From contig QHMQ01000104.1 in assembly GCA_003217835.1 (NCBI GenBank), forward strand, positions 1 through 16,979: DNA of 16,979 bases, in the 5' to 3' direction. Source of the stretch: Verrucomicrobiota bacterium (GTDB lineage: Bacteria > Verrucomicrobiota > Verrucomicrobiia > Chthoniobacterales > UBA10450). Positions 7,053-14,513 of this stretch are shown here, piece after piece. Within the stretch, counting starts at the first letter, position 1, and every line of letters begins with the position of its first letter. Made by a program: the position numbers and the translations under genes. The notes under the pieces were generated by a model that was given only the letters and a program-made list of their open reading frames with translations, searched no databases and had not been told where the DNA came from.

Positions 7053-7310
7053 TCACCGTGGCTCCTGCTTTCGAATATCGCGTTCAAGCTTCTTCATAGT
7101 TTCGAACACGTTCCTTCGGCCTACAACGCCGAACTGTTCGTAGAGCGCTGCGTTCCTTACGCAGAGTTCCAGATCGCAGATATTCCACGGCCGCAATGGT
7201 TAGTTCCTGAGCTGAATAATCGCGCACAGCTGTGGCTTGGCCTGTCGTTTGCGACAAGTAGCTGAAGTGAACCCAACCTTCTTTTCCATCTGGATGAGGT
7301 TACAGGTTTT
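7053..7310 (-). pseudogene. Possible decayed gene fragment, two overlapping open frames
   Basis: This intergenic stretch (7011-7349) holds no standard gene, but two protein-like segments occur on the minus strand in different frames. From about 7310, one frame reads PHPDGKEGWVHFSYLSQ and continues to AAVEYLRSG before losing sense and stopping at 7084. From 7196 (TTG) to 7053, another reads ELCVRNAALYEQFGVVGRR and then NVFETMKKLERDIRKQEPR. The second could be a 47-residue small protein by itself, or both could be halves of a frameshifted gene. No family is recognised and there is no ribosome site, so chance is possible. The end at 7053 overlaps nothing on that strand. Confidence 0.25.
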
Positions 7311-7349
7311 GGATTGTAATCTGAACACGCGATCCAGAATACTGACACC

Positions 7350-7502
7350 ATGAAATTCACCAAAAACATTGGCATGCTTCTGCTCGCGGTTTATCTGATC
7401 GTCGATGGCCTTTTAGGGTTCGGCTTACATCTCGGAGCATTGATTTTCCTGTTGTACGTTGTGGCACTGGCCGCCGGTGTCTTTATTCTCATCGGCAAAT
7501 AG
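7350..7502 (+). CDS. Small two-helix membrane protein (hypothetical)
   Basis: A 50-residue, very hydrophobic protein: MKFTKNIGMLLLAVYLIVDG, then a short GFGLHLG turn (24-29), and a second hydrophobic stretch to the C-terminal GK. It should be a membrane hairpin. Small proteins of the form KNIGMLLLAxxLIxxGL are common in environmental bacteria and resemble this, but I know of no assigned function. No clear ribosome site precedes the ATG. The frame ends 38 bases before the end of the convergent DUF72 gene. Confidence 0.65.
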   Translation: MKFTKNIGMLLLAVYLIVDGLLGFGLHLGALIFLLYVVALAAGVFILIGK

Positions 7503-7540
7503 CGCGCTCTGGCCGGTTTCTGACAAAGGGCTTTGGCCGC

Positions 7541-8239
7541 CTACGCGAGCAATTCCGTCATTTGCGCGGCTAGTTTCGGGCCAATCCCGGCTTCTTCATG
7601 TTTGAAATAAATGAAAACATCATCCCAGCCGTGTTGTGCGCGAACGAACTCAACCCAACGTTCGATGTCGATCCTAGAATAATCTTCGCGGCGCAACCGA
7701 AGATAGCCCCAGTTTGCTGTCGAGACTCTTGGCGCCGTCAACTTTTCGCTGTCCGCGATGCAGAGGGCTGCGTTGCTCGTTTTCAGCGTTTCAAACACTT
7801 CATCGTCAAACCACGATTCGTGACGAAACTCGAACGCGGCACGCGTTCCGCCGGGCAGGCCATTCACGAAATCGCCAAGCACAAAAGTATCTTTTCCGAA
7901 ATTGGGGGGAAGCTGAAATAGTACCGGCCCCAATTTTTCGCCGAGCCCTGAAACAACGTCGTAAAAATATCTCAGCGTATCGGTGCACTCTCGCAGCCTT
8001 GCAAAATGCGTGATCTTCTGCGGCGCTTTCAGACTGAAACGAAACTTCTCCGGCGTCAGTTGCTTCCAATTATCGATCGTCTTCGCAGCCGGAATGCGAT
8101 GAAACGTGTAATTAATTTCCGTCGTCGAAAATCGTTCTGCATAAAACGGCAGCATTTTGTTCGCGGGTAGATCCTCCGGATAAAAAGTTCCTTTCCACTC
8201 GGCGTATTGAAAACCGGAAGTGCCAATCCACGACTTCAC
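7541..8239 (-). CDS. DUF72 family protein (YecE-like)
   Basis: A 232-residue TIM-barrel-like protein of the DUF72/YecE family, widespread and of unknown function. Diagnostic segments in order are WIGTSGFQYAEWKGTFYP (4-21), the EINYTFHRIP strand (41-50), FSLKAPQKITH (68-78), VLFQLPPNF (106-114), AFEFRHESWF (135-144), WGYLRLRRED (177-186) and VFIYFKHEEAG (208-218). Length is normal and the gene appears intact. It is the last gene of the minus-strand run that begins at 14148. It lies 85 bases after the small membrane gene upstream, so it could be read through from the lipid operon, though functional linkage is not implied. Confidence 0.93.
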   Translation of the reverse strand: MKSWIGTSGFQYAEWKGTFYPEDLPANKMLPFYAERFSTTEINYTFHRIPAAKTIDNWKQLTPEKFRFSLKAPQKITHFARLRECTDTLRYFYDVVSGLGEKLGPVLFQLPPNFGKDTFVLGDFVNGLPGGTRAAFEFRHESWFDDEVFETLKTSNAALCIADSEKLTAPRVSTANWGYLRLRREDYSRIDIERWVEFVRAQHGWDDVFIYFKHEEAGIGPKLAAQMTELLA

Positions 8240-8324
8240 CCAATAGCTCCCTCCACGATAAATAACCTTAGCTTTTCTTTCGCCAAAGTTGTGCGGTCTG
8301 TTTGCGAAATGCTTTTGATGCCCT

Positions 8325-8753
8325 TTACGATGCTGTTAGTGCTTGCCGCAATTTCCTTCTGCGAAACTCCATCGCCAAAAGCGCCGCGATGGTAAGAACA
8401 TCGCTCGTGACGTGAGTTGCACGCACGCTTCCATAAGTGGCTGGAGTAAGAGTCGGCTCGAGCAGATCACGCACTTGTTTCAAGTTGGCTAGGGCGCCGC
8501 CGCTCGAATCGAACTGTTTAATCGCTTGGAGCGTGGCAAATCGCTGCGCCGTAACGTCGTGCATGGCATCAAGATTTTTATACGCGAATAAGGCGAAGAG
8601 AACCGACACTAGCGCGGTCGTGACCGCCGCCGGTTGCTTGCGCATAGAAGAAAAGGCGAGCAAACCGCCGACGATGACAACATAAAGATTCCAGTACGCT
8701 TGCATGGCGTTGGCGCGCTCAAAATAAAGCTGAATAAGTTCGTTGTAGTTCAT
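8325..8753 (-). CDS. Small membrane protein (hypothetical)
   Basis: A 142-residue protein with three predicted membrane helices: about 22-36 (NLYVVIVGGLLAFSS), 42-59 (AAVTTALVSVLFALFAY) and 116-130 (TSDVLTIAALLAMEF). A soluble stretch of about 55 residues between helices two and three includes LDAMHDVTAQRFATLQAIK. No family is recognised. I prefer the ATG at 8753, which opens with MNYNELIQLYFERANAM, over the upstream start at 8849, because the extension would run into the end of the PAP2-phosphatase gene and is not membrane-protein-like. It follows that gene after 58 bases on the same strand and may share its transcript. Confidence 0.7.
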   Translation of the reverse strand: MNYNELIQLYFERANAMQAYWNLYVVIVGGLLAFSSMRKQPAAVTTALVSVLFALFAYKNLDAMHDVTAQRFATLQAIKQFDSSGGALANLKQVRDLLEPTLTPATYGSVRATHVTSDVLTIAALLAMEFRRRKLRQALTAS

Positions 8754-8811
8754 AGGCTTGGGTACGACTGCGAGTATTGCGATTCCGTTTTCTTCAAGCG
8801 AGAAGAAAACA

Positions 8812-10122
8812 TCACCTGTCGACGAGCGAGTGCCCAAGACGATGTTCAAACTGAGACAAAGCGGAGACGATTTCGGGCCGAATGACGATGGATGGCCGCG
8901 CTCGCCGGATGATTGTGATCGCTTCTTCGGCGTCGTTCACCCTGCCACTAATAATTAAATATGCGGCTACCGCAGCGGCGCTGCGCGAGTAACCGATCTT
9001 GCAGTGAACGTAAACGATCCCAGTTTCACTGTGCTCGGCAATGAACTTGCCCATTTCCTGCAATTGCCCCAAGGAAGGAGCCGTGAGATCGAGAATTGAT
9101 GTGTTTCGATAACTGATTACGCGAAACGCTTTCGCTTCGGAAAATTCGGCACTGAGATCGAGTACAGCCGTCACGCCGCTACGCACTGCTCCCTCAGCCT
9201 CGCGGTTGCTTAGTTTTCGACCAATCCAAACATTGGGAATGACTTCATCCCAGGGTCGACATTGGCGACGATAGTGAAGGAGAGACAAGTACTGACCGAG
9301 CAAACAAGGACCCAGGGCGAACCGTGTGCTCCAGGCCAGAGTGCCATTTGTCTTGCGAAAAATTCCTGGCCCAAAACCGAAGTAAGCACTGGCAACGATG
9401 CCGAGAGAAAGACTGGGCCAAAACAGCAAGGCGCTGAACGGCCAAAAGATCGGAGCAAATACGAACAAAAATACCGCGGCCACGGAGTAATAAACTCCGA
9501 TCCGCTGGTTCTTAGTTACCGGCAACGTCACCGGCGAGTCGCGAAAAAAGTAAAAGCAGTAACCGGCCAGCATGAATCCGGCGCCGATGTCGATGATGTG
9601 ATGTTGATAAGTCAGCACCGGGGAGAGAGCGATCAGTGCAAACCAAGCCATTGCGCCAGCCAGGAAAATGCCGCGAAGATGGCGCGCATAAATATTGACA
9701 AGAAAGAGCCACAGCGCGGCGTGCAGTGACGGGAAAAGATTGTATGGCGCGTCAATTCCCCGAAACCAATCGAAGATTGCGCCGATCCAGCCGTTCGCGT
9801 GTGGTCGTGGAAAGGCGAAGCGCAGAGGGAAAAGCAGAAAACAAATTCCCGCGATAAGAATCGCGGCGGTAATCCGCCGCGAAAATGTAAGTAACTCTCG
9901 ATTTGTCCGGCAGAGAAAAGGCGCTGCGACAAAGAAGAGATCGATCGACATGTAGGGAAGGACCATGAACGGAACGAACGGGATGGAGCGTTCCCATTGA
10001 AAGTAGAAAACCCCGACGCCGCTGCGTCGCGATGTAATCCAGTTGCAGACGCCGTAAACGATCAGGAACAAGATCGACAATCCCGCGGAAACCCGGAGCG
10101 CTCTGATTCGCGGAACTAGCAC
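8812..10122 (-). CDS. ynbD: PAP2 phosphatase - dual-specificity phosphatase fusion (YnbD-like)
   Basis: A 436-residue membrane protein in two parts. Residues 1-255 are a multi-helix PAP2-type domain with FPSLHAALWLF (His134) and TYQHHIIDIGAG (His175, Asp178), matching the catalytic histidine regions of lipid phosphatases and inositolphosphotransferase-like PAP2 members. Residues 285-436 are a cytosolic dual-specificity phosphatase: signature HCKIGYSR (His373, Cys374, Arg380) and DLTAP (Asp345, the likely general acid). This architecture and its place last in the operon match E. coli YnbD. Both domains could remove phosphate from a lipid intermediate. The start is GTG at 10122, overlapping the hydrolase-methyltransferase gene by seven bases (GTGCTAG), so translation is likely coupled. 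Both active sites look intact. Confidence 0.92.
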   Translation of the reverse strand: MLVPRIRALRVSAGLSILFLIVYGVCNWITSRRSGVGVFYFQWERSIPFVPFMVLPYMSIDLFFVAAPFLCRTNRELLTFSRRITAAILIAGICFLLFPLRFAFPRPHANGWIGAIFDWFRGIDAPYNLFPSLHAALWLFLVNIYARHLRGIFLAGAMAWFALIALSPVLTYQHHIIDIGAGFMLAGYCFYFFRDSPVTLPVTKNQRIGVYYSVAAVFLFVFAPIFWPFSALLFWPSLSLGIVASAYFGFGPGIFRKTNGTLAWSTRFALGPCLLGQYLSLLHYRRQCRPWDEVIPNVWIGRKLSNREAEGAVRSGVTAVLDLSAEFSEAKAFRVISYRNTSILDLTAPSLGQLQEMGKFIAEHSETGIVYVHCKIGYSRSAAAVAAYLIISGRVNDAEEAITIIRRARPSIVIRPEIVSALSQFEHRLGHSLVDR

Positions 10123-11855
10123 GCGCGGTTGTTAAGGGAGAAAACGCGCCGGGCGATCGAGACGGTGAACATTCCCCATTGGTCTACTTCCATGTCGATT
10201 TTTTCGAATCCGGAGGCCCGGACCAATTGGTCCATTTCTGCTGTGGTGCGCCGGCGCATGATCCACGGTCGACCTTCGCGATTGCGCAAAACGCGCCCGA
10301 TGAATTCCATCTGGGGATGCCAAGGTTGATTCGTGTAAATCAAATAACCGCCCGGCTCAATCGCCTCAGCAAGTCCGGCGAGAGAGTTCAAGACTGCCTC
10401 ATTCGAGGAAAACAGCTCGTAAAGACCTGAGACAATTCCGATGGTCGCGTGCGGCTGGATTGAAGCGAGCGAAAGGCGATCGAAGGCATCACCTTGCTCC
10501 ACCTTTACATTGTCGAGCTCAAATTCTTGCGCTAAAGCGCGGGCGGCATCGATATTTTCCTGTTTGTAATCGCGCAATATGGCGCTCACCGGAATTTCCG
10601 GACACGTCCGCAGGGTCTCGATCACGTAACGTCCTGGACCGGCCGCAATATCGAGAATGCGTACCGGACATCCTTTCCTGTGCGTTCTCTCTATCGCACT
10701 CTTGAGCGACTTTTCGAGATGAGCTTTGCGTTGCCGAATGCCACGCCAACCGATGCTGTTGAGATACGACTTGTCGATCAAACGGCCCACCGGCGTCCTG
10801 CCACGTGGCTGATTTTTGTAAACATAGTCGAGCGATAACCCGGAATCGAAGCCGTTTCGCCAACCAAGATCGACACCGTTGCTTAACCGTCCCGCCGCTT
10901 TCAAACCGGCACGCGCGACTGCAAATTTCACACTACCAGGCTGATTCAGCCGCTGATATTCATCCCGCGTGTATCCAATCTGGTCGGCATGCAAAAACGA
11001 AGGCGCATCCGGCGGCTGGGCGAAACGTTCGATGATAAAGTCGCGCACTTGACGCACAATCGCATGTCGATTTTTCTCCTGGAAGATCGCGTGATAAGCG
11101 TTTGGGAAAACGCTCATCTGCTTCACGGATGAAGAAAGCTTGTTAAAGAATTCGCGCTGGGCGCAAAGACTAACGACCCAATCTTTTCCCGCGCCGAGCA
11201 TTAGCGTCGGAGTGTGAATTGCGCCCGCGTCGGCGAGCAATCGCGTGGCAGTATCGTGAAGATCGAGTAAAACATTTACTGCGATCTGACGGAAAATGAG
11301 CGTATCAGTTTCATATTGAGCTACTTGTTCCTGGTCGTGCGTCAGCATCTTCGCTTTGACGTAACTTGTGACGTAACCGGGTCCGATCAGCTTTTGTTTC
11401 AACCGCAAAATCGGGATTGCAAACGGCACGTAGAGTTTTACTCGAAGCGCTGCCGTAGCGAGAATCATCGCCCGAACCGGCGGCGCATAGTCGTGCACCC
11501 ACGCCAGGAGGCTTATTGCTCCAAGACTGTGCCCGAGCATGATCATGTTTCCCAACGCAACACCATGCCGCGATGAAATATGCTGTGCGAAGGCGTCTAC
11601 ATCTTTTACGACATCGGCGAAGTTGCCCGCCGCTCCACGTTTGCCGGATGATCGACCATGGCCGCGTGCGTCCCAGGCGAAAACCGAGACATCCTTGAGG
11701 CCTAATAAATCAACGGTTTCCTTCCACCGGCCGGAATGTTCGTGGCCGCGATGAAAAAGGAGCAACGCTTTATCTTTCGCTCTCGGCGGAATCCATGCGC
11801 GGTAGAACAGCTCGGCGCCGTCCCAACTGGTCATTGTATCTTCAGTCACATCCAT
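10116..11855 (-). CDS. ynbC: Alpha/beta hydrolase - SAM methyltransferase fusion (YnbC-like)
   Basis: A 579-residue protein, close to the length I recall for E. coli YnbC, its apparent counterpart. Residues 1-280 are a monoglyceride-lipase-like alpha/beta hydrolase: FHRGHEHSGRW (34-44, oxyanion region), WDARGHGRSSGKRG, nucleophile Ser110 in MLGHSLGA, Asp225 in GAGKDWVVS and His255 in PNAYHAIF. A linker (about 330-385) carries the conserved-looking SLDYVYKNQP and SYLNSIGWRGIRQRK. Residues 395-560 are a class I methyltransferase with motif I ILDIAAGPGRY (400-410), VEQGDAFD and the PGGYLIYTNQPWH strand. The substrates are unknown; the context suggests a lipid. It overlaps the acyltransferase gene by 14 bases; GAAGGA lies just before the ATG, and a second ATG at 11834 is possible. 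Confidence 0.92.
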   Translation of the reverse strand: MDVTEDTMTSWDGAELFYRAWIPPRAKDKALLLFHRGHEHSGRWKETVDLLGLKDVSVFAWDARGHGRSSGKRGAAGNFADVVKDVDAFAQHISSRHGVALGNMIMLGHSLGAISLLAWVHDYAPPVRAMILATAALRVKLYVPFAIPILRLKQKLIGPGYVTSYVKAKMLTHDQEQVAQYETDTLIFRQIAVNVLLDLHDTATRLLADAGAIHTPTLMLGAGKDWVVSLCAQREFFNKLSSSVKQMSVFPNAYHAIFQEKNRHAIVRQVRDFIIERFAQPPDAPSFLHADQIGYTRDEYQRLNQPGSVKFAVARAGLKAAGRLSNGVDLGWRNGFDSGLSLDYVYKNQPRGRTPVGRLIDKSYLNSIGWRGIRQRKAHLEKSLKSAIERTHRKGCPVRILDIAAGPGRYVIETLRTCPEIPVSAILRDYKQENIDAARALAQEFELDNVKVEQGDAFDRLSLASIQPHATIGIVSGLYELFSSNEAVLNSLAGLAEAIEPGGYLIYTNQPWHPQMEFIGRVLRNREGRPWIMRRRTTAEMDQLVRASGFEKIDMEVDQWGMFTVSIARRVFSLNNRAC

Positions 11856-12570
11856 TCCTTCGTCCCAGTTCTTTCACAGCGTCGCGCAATTCGGCTGCGA
11901 TCGCGCAGATATCTGTCTTTTCCGCGGCATGCGAAACGTAGTTGCGCGGCGAGCCGACGATAAGCCTGACTTTCCTTGGCCGCGGGAAAAGAGAACCCTT
12001 CGGCCAGGCATCAAAAGCTCCATCGAGATAACATGGGAAAACGCTCACGTCCCGGCCTGCTACAAGCGCCCCGATGCCGGATTTGAAATCTTGAGTCGCT
12101 CCCGTCGTTGATCGCGTGCCTTCGGGGAAGATGATCAAAATATTTCCGGGATTCGAAAGAAGCTCGCCGCAAATGGAAAGGCTCTGCCGAACATGGACCT
12201 GACGCGCGAAAGGCAAGGCATTCACTACAACGGCGGCAACCCAGATGCGCGGCACACTTTTAAAAAAATAGTCCGCCGCCGCGGCCGGAAACGCCCGATG
12301 TAGCTTGCGCAATGGCACGGCGGCAAGGAGACAAAGTGCGTCGAGATGACTGGAATGGTTCGCAACCATGACAAAGGAACCGTTATCACGTAAATTTTCG
12401 AGTCCGACAATTTCAAAGCGATGGTAAGCGCGCAGCCAACCGCGAATGATCAACGCCACGAGTGAGCGCAAGCCATAAACGAGCATGTCGGGCTCGCGTG
12501 GAAATCGACGAAGCCGCTCTACCAGCGTTTGATCGAGATCGCGCGCGGAGTCATAACGCCATTTTTTCAT
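11842..12570 (-). CDS. PlsC-type 1-acylglycerol-phosphate acyltransferase-like protein
   Basis: A 242-residue acyltransferase of the PlsC superfamily, which transfers fatty acyl groups from acyl carrier protein or CoA to a lysophospholipid such as lysophosphatidate. Motif I NHSSHLD (71-77) supplies His72 and Asp77; motif III IIFPEGTRS (146-154) binds the phosphate of the acceptor. The motif IV-like proline appears at VSVFPCYLDG (175-184). A hydrophobic N-terminal stretch (31-47) suggests membrane association. It overlaps the CdsA-like gene by four bases (ATGA) and the next gene by 14. In E. coli ynbABCD, as far as I know, no acyltransferase sits between ynbB and ynbC, so this gene is the main difference. 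It may be a dedicated acyltransferase rather than the general PlsC. Confidence 0.9.
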   Translation of the reverse strand: MKKWRYDSARDLDQTLVERLRRFPREPDMLVYGLRSLVALIIRGWLRAYHRFEIVGLENLRDNGSFVMVANHSSHLDALCLLAAVPLRKLHRAFPAAAADYFFKSVPRIWVAAVVVNALPFARQVHVRQSLSICGELLSNPGNILIIFPEGTRSTTGATQDFKSGIGALVAGRDVSVFPCYLDGAFDAWPKGSLFPRPRKVRLIVGSPRNYVSHAAEKTDICAIAAELRDAVKELGRRNGCD

Positions 12571-13520
12571 CGCAACCGATAATAATAGTTTGCCATGTGC
12601 ATGAATAGGGGCGCCACGTAAATTAGGCTATCGATTCGGTCCAATATTCCGCCATGCCCGGGAATCATCCCGCCCATGTCTTTCGTTCCAATGTCGCGTT
12701 TGATCACGCTAATTGAGAGATCGCCGAGTTGCCCTCCGATCCCAACGATCAAGCCAGTAAGGACAAGCTGCCACGCACCAAAGAACGGAAATGAAAAACG
12801 AAATAACCAAGGTAGCAGCATCGATACCGCTAGCGCGCCGAGCGCGCCCTCCCAGGTTTTGCTCGGACTAATTTTACTGCGGAGAGGATGGCGCCCGAAT
12901 AACCTGCCAAACGTAAATGCGGCAACGTCATTCAATTCCGTAGCGAAAACGATGTAACAAATGAATCCGTACGCATTGCTGGTGTTGGCAAGGAAACCGA
13001 GGTGTCCAAACATCCAGCCGATATAAACAAAGCCCACAATGGCCAGTGACATCCTCTGTAATTCATCCCGCGCCCGATTGCGCAGAATCGGAATCAACAG
13101 AATCAAAGCGATCGCAAAAACGGGCGTCGCGACGAAAAACCCGTACCAACCAGAGCCGGGCTCTTCACCGTGTGGGTGCGACATCAATGAAGCAGCGCCC
13201 ACAGTCACGATTCCTGCATAAACCGCGCCGGTCATCCACCAGTCTCGATATAAACCAGACGCCCGTGCGAATTCCTTAAATCCAAAAATCGCGAGCAACG
13301 TCACACCAAGGATAGTTGGAATGCGCCCCGCAAAAACGACCACTAACGCCAGCGGCGCCATAATCAGCCACGAGCAATAGGTTCGCCACATTGAGCTGAT
13401 CTCTTCCTTAAGTCCCCATTTGAGCAGAGCGAGCAGTGCACCGCTTACAATAAGGGAGAAAGGAACGATCCAAAGGTAGGCGCGAAAAACGGGATCGTGG
13501 AGCGCGATCTGCGGCGACAT
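12567..13520 (-). CDS. ynbB: CdsA-family CDP-diglyceride synthase (YnbB-like)
   Basis: A 317-residue integral membrane protein with about eight hydrophobic segments. CdsA enzymes make CDP-diacylglycerol from phosphatidate and CTP, the activated precursor for head-group transfer. The complete family signature lies at 271-297: SVIKRDIGTKDMGG, then PGHGGILDRID, with the metal-binding Lys-Asp and Asp-Arg-x-Asp residues all present. A typical upstream SKTWEGALG motif is also visible. The ATG at 13520 is chosen because it overlaps the stop of the preceding gene by one base (TAATG) and removes a non-membrane 69-residue extension. The four-base ATGA overlap at the other end couples it to the acyltransferase. 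As second gene of the cluster it corresponds to E. coli YnbB. Confidence 0.93.
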   Translation of the reverse strand: MSPQIALHDPVFRAYLWIVPFSLIVSGALLALLKWGLKEEISSMWRTYCSWLIMAPLALVVVFAGRIPTILGVTLLAIFGFKEFARASGLYRDWWMTGAVYAGIVTVGAASLMSHPHGEEPGSGWYGFFVATPVFAIALILLIPILRNRARDELQRMSLAIVGFVYIGWMFGHLGFLANTSNAYGFICYIVFATELNDVAAFTFGRLFGRHPLRSKISPSKTWEGALGALAVSMLLPWLFRFSFPFFGAWQLVLTGLIVGIGGQLGDLSISVIKRDIGTKDMGGMIPGHGGILDRIDSLIYVAPLFMHMANYYYRLR

Positions 13521-14148
13521 TATTTCGTTCTTCGTTCGAGCGCAGCCATAATCCGTTTCAAGCGAGCCGCAATTGTTTGCACGCAGCCGGCGATTACGAC
13601 GATGCAAGTCCAATCGAGAATTGTGAGACCCTGAAGCCGGATCGACTGATCGTTCCACCACCAGCATGCAAGAGTCGTCCACGCTCCGATATGAAGCGCC
13701 ACCATGCGCCAAGGCTTTGACATCCATCCGCTAAATTCGCGCTGCACGCCGATGGCTTGACCGAAGATTCCCACGTAAGCAGTAAGGACCGCGAGGATTG
13801 CCGCCCAATAACCCAAAATCGGATTCATCCAACCGCTGTGGGCGATACCTACAAAGATCACGATATCTGAAATTCGATCTGGCAGATCATTTAGGATTTC
13901 TCCACGATTCCATCGAGCATGTTGAACCAAAGCCGCAGATAGCAAAACACCGGCGCTATGATCAGCAGTCGCGGCGCTGTATGCGATTGCCAAAAGCAAA
14001 ACGCGCTGGCCAGCGCCGCTAAGACCGACAAGTACGAGATAGCATCGGGATGAATTCCCCAGCGCACACACAAACGCGTCGCGGCTTCGGCTGTTCGGCG
14101 AAACGCCGCTGCGATCGGCCGACGCGAGATTGGTTCATAATTTGCCAT
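13520..14148 (-). pseudogene. ynbA: CDP-alcohol phosphatidyltransferase (YnbA-like), broken in its catalytic motif
   Basis: First gene of the operon. From the ATG at 14148 the frame reads MANYEPISRRPIAAAFRR, then TRLCVRWGIHPDAISYLSVL and two membrane helices, reaching FNMLDG (Asp79, Gly80) before stopping at 13891. The next frame supplies the continuation RGEILNDLPDRISD and the remaining helices to 13522. The family motif is DGx2ARx8Gx3Dx3D (with Asn for the first late Asp here). Only five bases separate the DG and G codons where twelve codons are expected, so about 31 bases are missing and the AR pair is lost. Adding 31 to 629 gives 660, a whole number of codons, for a normal 219-residue protein. 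This is either a real inactivating deletion or a sequencing/assembly error; simple ribosomal frameshifting would not restore the motif. Both flanks look otherwise conserved. Confidence 0.85.
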
Positions 14149-14513
14149 GCACTTACGCTTTGATGAAAAATTCGCAGTCTTGCGTTTTCGAATGGCGTTG
14201 TAGCAAAACACGCACAACATGAATGTCCAAAAAAGGTCGGTTCGCTCGACAGATCAGAATTAGGATGCCGTTCAGGTTACTCGATTAAGTGACAACCCGA
14301 GGTGTCAATCGAGAACTTTGTTCACCGTTACTCAGACCAAGATTCGCTGAGCCAAAAAGTCTATTCAATGGCGGTCAAAGGGACTTTTTGAAGCATCCGG
14401 TCTGCAAGGCGTGTGCGAATCCAATATGGCGGCAAATTCGTCGTCCGGCCCTCAGAATTTAACCGGTCCACGGAAAGCTTACCGCCACAGCAACTAAACA
14501 AGAAAGGGAAATC
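14149..14513. other. Divergent intergenic region upstream of the lipid operon
   Basis: This 365-base spacer lies between the minus-strand operon and a plus-strand gene, so it should hold both promoters; I cannot place either with confidence. It contains a two-part inverted repeat at 14281-14312 (TCGAT and TGACA pairing with TGTCA and ATCGA across an ACCCGAGG loop, with a four-base bulge), which could be an operator or RNA hairpin. A second pair, AAAAAGTC (14354-14361) and GACTTTTT (14382-14389), has a 20-base loop and ends in Ts. No coding frame is convincing. Confidence 0.4.

Noticed and set aside
9262..9729. Plus-strand frame of 155 codons
   Set aside because: It is antisense to the PAP2 domain of the ynbD-like gene, with highly polar composition and no family.
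13891..13924. Programmed ribosomal frameshift in the ynbA-like gene
   Set aside because: No clear slippery heptamer is seen, and a frameshift would not restore the missing residues between DG and G of the catalytic motif.
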